Both the position numbers and the translations under genes were made by a program. DNA of 34,655 nucleotides from Streptomyces sp. 15-116A. GTDB lineage: Bacteria > Actinomycetota > Actinomycetes > Streptomycetales > Streptomycetaceae. Below, one piece after another: positions 7,448 to 14,543 of the stretch; position 1 is the stretch's first letter; each line of letters starts with the position of its first letter. The stretch is taken from contig NZ_JAOCQE010000044.1 in NCBI RefSeq assembly GCF_025290915.1, positions 1-34,655 of the forward strand, read 5' to 3'. Under the pieces are notes generated by a model. The model was not told the DNA's origin. It did not search any database and saw only the letters and a list, made by a program, of their open reading frames with translations.

Positions 7448-9024
7448 CAGCGGGCCTCGTCTTCCGGAGACTCGGGGGACGTGGACGAGTCGGCCGGGGT
7501 CTCGGGAGCTTCGTCGTGCTCGAGGTGGCCGGTGGCGGCGCCGGTCATGGCGGTGCCGAGCTCCTCCGGGGTGATGGTGGCCGGGTCGGCGTCCGCGACC
7601 AGCTTGCCGTCGTAGATCACCCGCAGGGTGTCGGACAGGCCGATCAGCTCGTCCAGGTCGGCGGAGATCAGCAGCACGGCGAGTCCCTCGCGGCGCGCCT
7701 CGCGGATGTGGTCCCAGATGGCGGCCTGCGCGCCGACGTCCACACCGCGGGTGGGGTGGGCGGCGATCAGGAACCGCGGCTTGTGGCTCATCTCGCGGCC
7801 GACGATCAGCTTCTGCTGGTTGCCGCCGGACAGGGAGGCGGCGGTGACGTCGATGCCGGGGGTGCGGACGTCGTACGCCTCGACGATGCGGCGGGTGTCC
7901 TCCTGGGCGGCCTTCGGGTCCAGCCACACGCCCTTGGCGTTGGGCTTCTCGGTGACGTGGCCGAGGATGCGGTTCTCCCAGAGGGGTGCCTCCAGGAGCA
8001 GGCCGTGGCGGTGGCGGTCCTCGGGGATGTAGCCGATGCCCTGCTCGCGGCGCTTGCGGGTGGCCCAGGCGGTGATCTCCTCGCCGGCCAGGCGGATGAC
8101 GCCGGAGTCGGCGTGGCGCAGGCCGATGAGCGCGTCGACCAGCTCGGTCTGCCCGTTGCCCTCGACACCGGCGATGCCGAGCACTTCACCCTCGTGGATG
8201 GTGAAGGTGATGTCGTCCAGGAGCGCCTTGCCGCCGGGGGCGGCGAGCCGCAGCTTCTCGACCTCGATGACCGGGCGGTCGGTGACGGTGGACTCGGCGG
8301 TCTCGGGGGTCGGGAGCTCGCTGCCGACCATCATCTCGGCGAGCTGACGCGGCGTCGTCTCGGCGGGTACGGCCGTGCCGACCGTCGTGCCGCGCCGGAT
8401 GACGGTGATCTCGTCGGCGACGGAGAGGACCTCGCCCAGCTTGTGGGAGATGAAGATGACCGACAGGCCCTCGGACTTCAGCTCGCGCAGGTTCTCGAAG
8501 AGGGCGTCGACCTCCTGCGGCACGAGCACGGCGGTCGGCTCGTCCAGGATCAGGGTGGTGGCGCCCCGGTAGAGGACCTTGAGGATCTCCACGCGCTGGC
8601 GGGCGGCGACGCCGAGTTCCTCGACGAGGACGTCGGGGCGCACGCCCAGGCCGTAGCGCTCGGAGATCTCCTTGATCTTCCGGCGGGCCCTGGCGCCGAT
8701 GCCGTACAGCTTCTCGCTGCCGAGGACGACGTTCTCGAGGACGGTGAGGTTGTCGGCCAGCATGAAGTGCTGGTGGACCATGCCGATGCCGCGGGCGATG
8801 GCGTCGGCGGGCGAGGAGAAGGTCACCTTCTCGCCGTCGACGGCGATGGTGCCCTCGTCCGGCTTCTGCATGCCGTAGAGGATCTTCATCAGCGTCGACT
8901 TGCCGGCGCCGTTCTCGCCGACGAGGGCGTGGACGGTGCCCTTGCGGACGGTGAGGTGGATGTCGTGGTTGGCCACGACGCCGGGGAAACGCTTCGTGAT
9001 CCCGGCGAGCTCGACGGCGGTCAC
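7447..9024 (-). CDS. ABC nucleoside transporter ATP-binding protein
   Basis: A double ATPase of about 525 residues, as in carbohydrate and nucleoside importers of the RbsA/NupO type. The first domain has an intact Walker A (GENGAGKST), the signature variant ELGVAARQRVEI and Walker B LILDEPTAVL. The second has a degenerate Walker A (GVEGNGQTE), a good signature LSGGNQQKLIVGRE and a weak Walker B, typical of the family. The start is uncertain. GTG 9024 lies just before the conserved region but has a poor ribosome binding site, whereas an in-frame ATC at 9072 has GGAGAG six bases upstream. Longer starts would run through the operator at 9100. Confidence 0.93.
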   Translation of the reverse strand: MTAVELAGITKRFPGVVANHDIHLTVRKGTVHALVGENGAGKSTLMKILYGMQKPDEGTIAVDGEKVTFSSPADAIARGIGMVHQHFMLADNLTVLENVVLGSEKLYGIGARARRKIKEISERYGLGVRPDVLVEELGVAARQRVEILKVLYRGATTLILDEPTAVLVPQEVDALFENLRELKSEGLSVIFISHKLGEVLSVADEITVIRRGTTVGTAVPAETTPRQLAEMMVGSELPTPETAESTVTDRPVIEVEKLRLAAPGGKALLDDITFTIHEGEVLGIAGVEGNGQTELVDALIGLRHADSGVIRLAGEEITAWATRKRREQGIGYIPEDRHRHGLLLEAPLWENRILGHVTEKPNAKGVWLDPKAAQEDTRRIVEAYDVRTPGIDVTAASLSGGNQQKLIVGREMSHKPRFLIAAHPTRGVDVGAQAAIWDHIREARREGLAVLLISADLDELIGLSDTLRVIYDGKLVADADPATITPEELGTAMTGAATGHLEHDEAPETPADSSTSPESPEDEAR

Positions 9025-9099
9025 CTGACCGCCCGCCGCCGATCCGGCCGGAGGGCTGCTGGACGCGTTGATGGCGCACTCTCCATGGGGACGGGGGTC

Positions 9100-9113
9100 G
9101 TCTACGCGCGTAG
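9100..9113. promoter_or_regulatory. Palindromic operator candidate before the ABC ATPase gene
   Basis: CTACGCGCGTAG is a perfect 12-bp palindrome. It shares its core with the motif in both lipoprotein promoters (10335 and 12610), but here the GTTATCC partner box is missing. It lies about 30 bp before the possible ATC start. Confidence 0.55.
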
Positions 9114-9152
9114 CGCCCCTACGGCATACGGAGGGGTGGCGCACCGCTTCGA

Positions 9153-9184
9153 CGGGGTACGGAAGCCGCAGCTCCCGTACCCCG
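9153..9184 (-). terminator. Hairpin after the first BMP lipoprotein gene
   Basis: CGGGGTACGG and CCGTACCCCG form a perfect 10-bp stem with a 12-base loop, 36 bp after the lipoprotein stop and before the ABC ATPase gene. It may partly end transcription so that the binding protein is made in excess over the transporter, a usual arrangement. Confidence 0.6.
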
Positions 9185-9219
9185 CCGAGCGGACGCAACC
9201 CCGCGGGGGTCGTGCTGGC

Positions 9220-10269
9220 TCAGCTCGACTTGACCTTGATCTCGCCGTTGACGATCTTCTCCTTGGCCGTCGCGATGGCTTCCTGGAGCTCGGCGTCGTC
9301 CGCGAACTTCGGGTTGGAGTTCGACAGGCTCACCTCACCCGTCTTCAGATCGCCCCTGACGATACCGGTCTCGGGCTTGCCGTCCTCGACCGACTTCGCC
9401 AGGTTGTACACCGCCTTGGCGACGTCCTTCATCGCCGAGGTGAGGATCGAGTCCTTGTACTTGGCGAGGGCTTCCTGCTGGTACTGGTCGGAGTCGACAC
9501 CGATCGCCCACACCTTGTTGGCGGCGGCGGCCTCGATGACGCCCTGACCGGAGAGACCGGCCGCCGCGTACACGACGTCGGCCTTCTTCTCGATCTGGCC
9601 CTCGGCGGCGGTCTTGCCCTTGTCGGGGCTGGAGAAGCCGCCCTCCTCGGCGGTCTGGGTGAGGAACTGCGAGATCACCTTGACCTTGGGGTTGGTGTCC
9701 TTGACGCCCTGCTCGAAGCCCGCGCGGAACTTGTGGATCAGAGGGATGTCCACGCCGCCGACGAAGCCGACGGTGTTGGTCTTGGTGGTCTTGGCGGCGG
9801 CGACGCCGGCGAGGTAGGACGCCTGCTCCTCGGAGAACACCAGGTCGGCGACGTTGTCGGCCTTGACCGTGGCGTCGTCGACGATGCCGAAGGTGGTGTC
9901 CGGGAACTTCTCGGCGGCGCCCTTCACGGCGGCGGCGTAGGCGTAGCCGACACCGATGACCGGGTTGTAGCCCTGCTTGGCCAGCGAGACGAGCCGCTGC
10001 TCCTTGTCCGCGTCGGTCTCGCCCTCGGTGGGCTCGACGTCGTCGGTCTTGTAGCCGAACTCCTTCTTCGCCCGCTCGAGACCGGCGTAGGCGGCGTCGT
10101 TGAACGACTGGTCGCCCTTGCCGCCGACGTCGTACGCGATGGCGAGACCCTTGTCGCCCTTCGACTCCGAGGAGGCGTTCTGGGAGGACGTGCCGCCGCA
10201 GGCGGAGAGGGCGAGGGCCAGGGAGGCGGTCGCTGCGCCTGCGACCGTGATCCGGGAAATCCGGCGCAT
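9220..10269 (-). CDS. BMP family nucleoside-binding lipoprotein 1
   Basis: The protein has 349 residues. A lipoprotein signal peptide ends in LSAC, so the mature protein is anchored outside the membrane by Cys24. The PnrA/BMP domain follows: AYDVGGKGDQSFNDAAYAGL, PTEGETDADKEQRL, NPVIGVGYAY, GFVGGVDIPLIHKFRAGFEQG and DVVYAAAGLSGQGVIEAA, with WAIGVDSDQYQ in the ligand cleft. AGGAGC lies six bases before the ATG. It is the first gene of the ABC-cdd-deoA block and very similar to the product of 11503-12555. Nucleosides are the usual ligands; which one is not visible. Confidence 0.95.
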   Translation of the reverse strand: MRRISRITVAGAATASLALALSACGGTSSQNASSESKGDKGLAIAYDVGGKGDQSFNDAAYAGLERAKKEFGYKTDDVEPTEGETDADKEQRLVSLAKQGYNPVIGVGYAYAAAVKGAAEKFPDTTFGIVDDATVKADNVADLVFSEEQASYLAGVAAAKTTKTNTVGFVGGVDIPLIHKFRAGFEQGVKDTNPKVKVISQFLTQTAEEGGFSSPDKGKTAAEGQIEKKADVVYAAAGLSGQGVIEAAAANKVWAIGVDSDQYQQEALAKYKDSILTSAMKDVAKAVYNLAKSVEDGKPETGIVRGDLKTGEVSLSNSNPKFADDAELQEAIATAKEKIVNGEIKVKSS

Positions 10270-10334
10270 GTGTGGTGCTCCTAGTCGTACAAAGCGCCGG
10301 ACGGTACAGCTACGGCGCTGGCTTCGCCGCAGAG

Positions 10335-10383
10335 TAACGCGCGTAGACCTGCAAGAAAACCCCTTCTGTCCAGCTTGTTATCC
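10335..10383 (-). promoter_or_regulatory. Two-part promoter motif of lipoprotein gene 1
   Basis: Read on the plus strand: TAACGCGCGTAGAC (10335-10348), 28 bp, then GTTATCC (10377-10383). The same two boxes at the same spacing precede lipoprotein gene 2. On the minus strand the palindrome runs into TACTCT, a TANNNT -10 box, so a regulator bound there would block the promoter. Confidence 0.65.
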
Positions 10384-10467
10384 GGCCGTGCTCAGGGGGA
10401 CGGAACGGGGTGGTGCGGTGACGGTGGGTGAGGCGTGGTCGTGCGGTCCGGTGGGGGTGCGCGTCTT

Positions 10468-10674
10468 ATGCCTGCGGCGCCGCTGTCCCTCCGGTGGGGG
10501 CGGGCGTAGCGCCTACGGCCGGTGGGTGAGTCGGGGCCGGGGCGGTGGTGTCCGTCCTCGGTCTGGCGCGGAATCGGTCGACTCGAGAAGCGGGGGCGTT
10601 GACGCGCCAGCCGCTGCGGGCAGACACCACCGCCCCGTCCCCTCCCCGCCGTGGGCGAGTGCGGCACGCCCACC
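10468..10674 (+). repeat. Left arm of 207-bp inverted repeat around the Imm10 gene
   Basis: This segment matches the reverse complement of 11226-11432 with equal length, including long blocks of identity (about 10509-10570 with one mismatch, and about 10600-10650) and a diverged middle (about 10571-10596). Short open frames inside are not supported as genes. Nothing else is visible in 10384-10467. Confidence 0.85.
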
Positions 10675-10697
10675 GTCCGCTGCGCCGGGGCGACGTG

Positions 10698-10739
10698 CGC
10701 GGGTGCCGGCCGGTGACACCGGGCTCAGCGGCACCCGCG
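10698..10739 (-). terminator. Terminator of the Imm10-type gene
   Basis: CGCGGGTGCCG and CGGCACCCGCG form a perfect 11-bp stem with a 20-base loop, 17 bp after the stop of the immunity-type gene and inside the two repeat arms. Confidence 0.6.
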
Positions 10740-10756
10740 TCGCCCCCTCCTTTGCG

Positions 10757-11167
10757 TCATACGGCGACGTGTACCGGGCGTGCGTCTTCACGGCCGTAGG
10801 CCAGGACCCGGGGCAGCATCTGGCGGAACTGTGCAAGGTCCTCGGCGGGGGCTTCCAGGACGGCCTCGATGTCCGGGTCTTCGAGGCCCAGGGCGTCCAA
10901 CGCCGAGGGGTCCAGGGAGACGCGCAGAACGTTGCCGGTCAAAACGGCCGACCGCACGCATCCGTACGCGGTTCCTTGGTCAGCCGTGACCAGGCAATGC
11001 GTGTCCATGCCGAGTCGCACGTCCTGCTCGTCCGGTTCCTCGGCACAGCACTGGAACAGCATCACAAAGCCGCTGCCGTTGATCTCTTCTGCGAAACCGG
11101 CCTCGAGGAAGTAGCCCTCGGGGTCCACCTCGGCGCCGACCGCGCGTGCAACAAGCCGATACGTCAT
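10757..11167 (-). CDS. Imm10-like immunity protein
   Basis: The protein has 136 residues, soluble and acidic. The pattern ...FVMLFQCCAEEPDEQDVRLGMDTHCLV... followed by a GTAYGCV strand, an L-R-V-S-L strand, a Leu-rich DALGL turn and a C-terminal helix ending RQMLPRVLAYG matches what I recall of the Imm10 family, predicted antidotes of polymorphic toxins. No toxin gene is next to it. It sits alone between two BMP lipoprotein genes, inside a pair of 207-bp inverted repeats and with its own terminator, which looks like an inserted cassette. A clear ribosome binding site is not visible. The family call rests on pattern recognition only. Confidence 0.75.
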   Translation of the reverse strand: MTYRLVARAVGAEVDPEGYFLEAGFAEEINGSGFVMLFQCCAEEPDEQDVRLGMDTHCLVTADQGTAYGCVRSAVLTGNVLRVSLDPSALDALGLEDPDIEAVLEAPAEDLAQFRQMLPRVLAYGREDARPVHVAV

Positions 11168-11225
11168 GGCGAAGTTGTAGCAACAGACGCTCCGCAGCCG
11201 CGCACGGCGATCACGCGCGACGGGT

Positions 11226-11432
11226 GGTGGGCGTGCCGCAGGCGCACGCGGCGGGGAGGGGACGGGGCGGTGGTGTCTGCCCGCAGCGGCTGGCGCGTCC
11301 GCGCCCGTACTCCGTTGAGTGACCTATTTCGCGCCAGACCGAGGACGGACACCACCGACCCGGCCCCGACTCACCCACCGGCCGTAGGCGCTGCACAAGC
11401 CCCCACCGGAGCCGCACTGGCGCCGCAGGCAT
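11226..11432 (-). repeat. Right arm of 207-bp inverted repeat around the Imm10 gene
   Basis: Reverse-complement partner of 10468-10674. The two arms enclose 551 bp holding only the Imm10-type gene and its hairpin. This arm fills most of the gene-free stretch 11168-11502, which otherwise holds the terminator of lipoprotein gene 2. Confidence 0.85.
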
Positions 11433-11453
11433 CCGCACCGCAACCACAACGAC

Positions 11454-11484
11454 AGCGGGCGGAGACCACCGGCCTCCGCCCGCT
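11454..11484 (-). terminator. Terminator of BMP lipoprotein gene 2
   Basis: AGCGGGCGGAG and CTCCGCCCGCT form a perfect 11-bp stem with a nine-base loop, starting 18 bp after the lipoprotein stop on the minus strand. Confidence 0.7.
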
Positions 11485-11502
11485 CATGCGCCACCGTCGC
11501 GG

Positions 11503-12555
11503 TTACTCCGTCTTGACCTTGATGGAGCCGTCGATGATGCCTTCCTTCGCCTTGGCGACCGCGTCCGTCAGGCCCGCGATCTCGGCCATCTTCGGGTTGC
11601 TGTCGGACAGGCCCACGCCGTTCACCTTGAGGTCGAAGACCTGCGTGCCGGTGAGCGGCTTGTCGTCGTGGACCGACTTGGCCAGCGCGTAGACCGCGCC
11701 GCCCACGTCCTTGAGGGCGGAGGTGAGGATGTAGTCCTTGTACGCGGCCAGCGCCTCCTGCTTGTACTGGTCGGAGTCGACGCCGATCGCCCAGACCTTC
11801 GCCTTGGCCGCCGCCTCGATGACGCCCTGGCCGGAGAGGCCCGCCGCCTGGTAGACGACGTCCGCCTTCTTCTCGATCTGGCCCTCGGCCGCCGCCTTGC
11901 CCTTGTCGGGGCTGGAGAAGCCACCCTCCTCGGCGGTCTGCGTCAGGTACTGCGAGACCACCTTCACCTTGGGGTTGGTGTCCTGCACGCCCTGCTTGTA
12001 GCCGGCCTCGAACTTGTGGATCAGCGGGATGTCCACGCCGCCCACGAAGCCGACGGTGTTGGTCTTGGTGGCCTTCGCCGCCGCGACCCCGGCCAGGTAC
12101 GACGCCTGCTCCTCCGCGAAGACCAGCGAAGCGACGTTGTCGCCCTCGACCACCGAGTCCACGATGCCGAACGTGGTGTCCGGGTACTTCGCGGCCACCG
12201 CCTTCATCGCGGGACCGTAGGCGAAGCCGACGCCGATGACGGGGTTGTAGCCCTGGCGCGCCAGGGAGCTGAGGCGCTGCTCCTTGTCCGCGTCCGTCTC
12301 ACCCTCGGTGGGCTCGACGTCGTCGGTCTTGTAGCCGAACTCCTTCTGGGCCTTCTGCAGGCCGGCGTAAGCGGCGTCGTTGAAGGACTGGTCGCCCTTG
12401 CCGCCGATGTCGTACGCGATGGCGAGACCGAGGTCTTCCTTGGAGCCGCCGCTGTCACCGCCGTTGTCACTGCTGGTGCCGCCGCAGGCAGTGGCGGCGA
12501 GTGCGAGCGACGCGACCCCCACCGCGACGCGGGTCAGTTTGGATATCCGACGCAT
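11503..12555 (-). CDS. BMP family nucleoside-binding lipoprotein 2
   Basis: The protein has 350 residues from the ATG directly before a lipoprotein signal peptide whose lipobox is AATAC. The PnrA/BMP domain is nearly the same as in the neighbouring paralogue, with identical DQSFNDAAYAGL, PTEGETDADKEQRL, GFVGGVDIPLIHKF and LSGQGVIEAA blocks. The differences gather in the region after the lipobox, around the YPDTTFGIVDSVVEGDN segment and in the last 60 residues, so ligand choice may differ. It has its own promoter motif and terminator and so forms a single-gene unit. It probably shares the one ABC importer encoded to its left. Confidence 0.95.
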   Translation of the reverse strand: MRRISKLTRVAVGVASLALAATACGGTSSDNGGDSGGSKEDLGLAIAYDIGGKGDQSFNDAAYAGLQKAQKEFGYKTDDVEPTEGETDADKEQRLSSLARQGYNPVIGVGFAYGPAMKAVAAKYPDTTFGIVDSVVEGDNVASLVFAEEQASYLAGVAAAKATKTNTVGFVGGVDIPLIHKFEAGYKQGVQDTNPKVKVVSQYLTQTAEEGGFSSPDKGKAAAEGQIEKKADVVYQAAGLSGQGVIEAAAKAKVWAIGVDSDQYKQEALAAYKDYILTSALKDVGGAVYALAKSVHDDKPLTGTQVFDLKVNGVGLSDSNPKMAEIAGLTDAVAKAKEGIIDGSIKVKTE

Positions 12556-12609
12556 CTGAAGTTCCCCATTCTCCAAAGCCCCGCAGCGGGTGCTCGGTTC
12601 GGCGCACAT

Positions 12610-12658
12610 TAACGCGCGTAGACACTCCTGGGAACGGGGTTCCGCGGGGCCGTTATCC
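12610..12658 (-). promoter_or_regulatory. Two-part promoter motif of lipoprotein gene 2
   Basis: TAACGCGCGTAGAC (12610-12623), 28 bp, then GTTATCC (12652-12658), the same as before lipoprotein gene 1 although the 28-bp spacers differ in sequence. On the minus strand the palindrome runs into TAATGT, a TANNNT -10 box. Confidence 0.65.
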
Positions 12659-12672
12659 ATTCGTGCCGATGG

Positions 12673-12693
12673 CCGGTGCACCGGCTGCACCGG
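12673..12693 (-). terminator. Possible weak hairpin after the amidohydrolase gene
   Basis: CCGGTGCA and TGCACCGG form an 8-bp stem with a five-base loop. It lies 126 bp after the amidohydrolase stop and upstream of the lipoprotein promoter. It may be a terminator or just a short palindrome. Confidence 0.3.
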
Positions 12694-12818
12694 TGCCTTG
12701 CCCGCCCATGCCTGTGAGGCACGCACCACGCTGCCCCTCCCCCGCCGCGTGTGCAAGCGGAGGAGAGCGAGTGGGGAAGGGTGGGGCTGGTGTGGCCGGC
12801 GGGACTACGCGGACGCCT

Positions 12819-14048
12819 CTAGCGGAGCGGATCGAGCAGGGCCGCCGCCGTGAACAGTTCCACGCCCACGGTGATCGCATGCTCGTCGACGTCGAAGTCG
12901 CCCTGGTGGAGGTCCCGCACGATGCGCTCGCCGGGGGTGCGGACGCCGAGGCGGGCCATGGCGCCGGGGACGTGCTCCAGGTACCAGGAGAAGTCCTCGC
13001 CGCCGAGGCTCTGTTCGGTGCCCTCCACCGACTCGACACCGCGCCGGGCGATCATCGCGTCGCGCAGCAGCTCGGTGACCCCGGCCTCGTTGACGACCGG
13101 AGGGACACCGCGCACGTAGTTGATCTCCGACTTGGCGCGGTGCAGATTGGCGACCTCGTCGATCGCGGCGACCAGGATGTCCGGCGCCTGCCGCCAGGTG
13201 TCGAGGTCGAGGCAGCGCACCGTGCCGGAGAGTTCCGCGTGCTGCGGGATGACGTTGGGCGCGTGGCCCGACTCGATCCGGCCCCAGGTGACGGCGAGGC
13301 CGCTGCGGCTGTCGACGCGCCGGCCGACGAGGGCGGGCACGTCGGTGACGACCCGGGCGGCGGCCGTGACGAGGTCGGTGGTCAGGTGGGGGCGGGCGGT
13401 GTGGCCGCCGGGGCCGTCGAGGGCGATCTCCAGCCGGTCGCAGGCGGAGGTGATGGGGCCTTCGCGCAGGCCGATCTTCCCGGCGTCGACGCGCGGGTCG
13501 CAGTGCACGGCGATGATCCGCCCGACGCCGGTGAGCGCGCCGTCCTCGATGGCGTCGGCGGCGCCGCCGGGCAGCACCTCCTCGGCGGGCTGGAAGATCA
13601 GCCGCACGGGCCGGGGCAGCAGGCCCTGGCGGTGCAGTTCGGCGAGGACCAGGCCGGCACCCAGCACGACGGTGGTGTGGACGTCGTGGCCGCAGGCGTG
13701 CGCACGGTCGGGCACCGTGGAGCGGTACGGGCAGTCGGCCTTCATGTCGGGGATGGGCAGGCCGTCGATGTCAGCGCGCAGGGCGAGCATCGCCGCGTCC
13801 GTGAGCATGTCCTGAGGTGTGCCGATGTCACAGATCACGCCGGTCCCGCCGGAGAGGACGCGGGGCTTCAGGCCGGCCCTTTCGAGCCGTTCCTTGATCG
13901 CGGCGGTCGTGCGGAACTCCTGGTTGCCGAGCTCGGGGTGCATGTGCAGATCGCGCCGGAACGCCACGAGCTCGGCCCGCAGGGCCTCGGGGAGCGCACC
14001 GGGAAGCACCGCTCCCCCGGGGAGATCGATCTCGGACTCCAGTGACAT
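12819..14048 (-). CDS. M20 family amidohydrolase (N-acyl amino acid hydrolase-like)
   Basis: The protein has 409 residues from ATG 14048; AAAGGG lies upstream at a longish distance, and a GTG at 14060 is too close to it. It is a zinc peptidase-like hydrolase of the hippurate/IAA-amino acid hydrolase group. RRDLHMHPELGNQEFRT, LRADIDGLPI, HACGHDVHTTVVLG, FQPAEEVLPGGA and AVHCDP carry the metal and catalytic residues, and ALDGPGGHTARP starts the dimerisation domain. The last metal His is within VRDLHQGDFDVDE. It likely removes acyl groups from amino acids or small peptides in the cytoplasm. Its link with the nucleoside genes is only positional. Confidence 0.93.
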   Translation of the reverse strand: MSLESEIDLPGGAVLPGALPEALRAELVAFRRDLHMHPELGNQEFRTTAAIKERLERAGLKPRVLSGGTGVICDIGTPQDMLTDAAMLALRADIDGLPIPDMKADCPYRSTVPDRAHACGHDVHTTVVLGAGLVLAELHRQGLLPRPVRLIFQPAEEVLPGGAADAIEDGALTGVGRIIAVHCDPRVDAGKIGLREGPITSACDRLEIALDGPGGHTARPHLTTDLVTAAARVVTDVPALVGRRVDSRSGLAVTWGRIESGHAPNVIPQHAELSGTVRCLDLDTWRQAPDILVAAIDEVANLHRAKSEINYVRGVPPVVNEAGVTELLRDAMIARRGVESVEGTEQSLGGEDFSWYLEHVPGAMARLGVRTPGERIVRDLHQGDFDVDEHAITVGVELFTAAALLDPLR

Positions 14049-14363
14049 CAGTGGCTTCACCCTTTGAAGAGTAGGGCGCCGGAGCCGTCCACCGACCCCC
14101 GATCAAGAAAATTCAACCCCTTAGGGGAAGAAAATCTCGTCGCCCTACGCATAGTCGTCAGTCGAGATGGGTAAGCTTCTCGCTCTTTTTCTAGGGGTTC
14201 GGCCGCCCGACCGGCCCGCCGACCGGCCGCGCGACCTGCGGAAGGTGACTTCTCTCACATCCTCCGCCTCGTCGGCGGCCCGCGCCCGCTCTCCCCACGG
14301 TTACCACGCATGGCGCCGCCCACGCGGACCGGTTCAACTGGCGGACACCGGCGGGCGGCGTGG
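14049..14363. other. Gene-free leader of the amidohydrolase gene
   Basis: No gene is supported here. The stretch 14100-14200 is unusually A+T-rich for this genome and contains the palindrome CCCCTTAGGGG near 14117-14127 between A-runs, and TTTTTCTAGGGG about 65 bp further on. It probably holds the amidohydrolase promoter, but I cannot assign clear -35 and -10 boxes. The part 14200-14363 is ordinary G+C-rich sequence with repeated GACCGGCC. Confidence 0.5.
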
Positions 14364-14532
14364 CTAGTGCCCCAACAGGCAACGTTTGCCCCGTCGCGAC
14401 GCCCGGCACGCCCTCTCGCCGCACCGGCCGGAAGCCCAAGTACATCCAGTACGAGGACTTCCGGCCGGCACGCCGAGAGCACGCACCGGACGCCGCTCCT
14501 TGACGGGCAAACGTTGCCTGCCGGGGCACTAG
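14364..14532. repeat. 169-bp palindromic repeat element with 28-bp terminal inverted repeats
   Basis: The arms 14364-14391 and 14505-14532 are inverted copies differing at two positions, both starting CTAGTGCCCC. A second inverted pair, CCGGCCGGAAG and CTTCCGGCCGG, lies in the middle around GTACATCCAGTAC. Between these pairs the two halves remain partly complementary, so the whole element can form one long imperfect hairpin. It encodes no protein. It looks like a MITE-type or structured-RNA repeat; from memory, close relatives occur in other Streptomyces. Confidence 0.8.
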
Positions 14533-14535
14533 GGT
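14530..14535 (+). promoter_or_regulatory. Possible -10 box at the repeat boundary
   Basis: TAGGGT fits TANNNT and lies eight bases before the methyltransferase ATG, which would give a leaderless mRNA. Its first three bases are the end of the palindromic repeat. I see no good -35 at normal spacing. Confidence 0.35.
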
Positions 14536-14543
14536 GCGGCCCC

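Noticed and set aside
9025..9198. N-terminal extension of the ABC ATPase to 9198
   Set aside because: It would make a terminator-like hairpin and a palindromic operator into coding sequence, and the translated stretch resembles no ABC protein.
10392..10673. Small open frames inside the inverted repeat arms
   Set aside because: They arise from G+C-rich repeat sequence, are not preserved between the two arms and have no recognisable protein pattern.
14364..14532. Insertion sequence or tRNA-type element
   Set aside because: No transposase frame and no cloverleaf; only nested inverted repeats are seen, and no clear target duplication flanks it.
14500..14535. A full TTGACG / TAGGGT promoter at the end of the repeat element
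   Set aside because: The spacing of 24 bases is too long for a normal -35/-10 pair, so only the -10 box is kept as a weak call.
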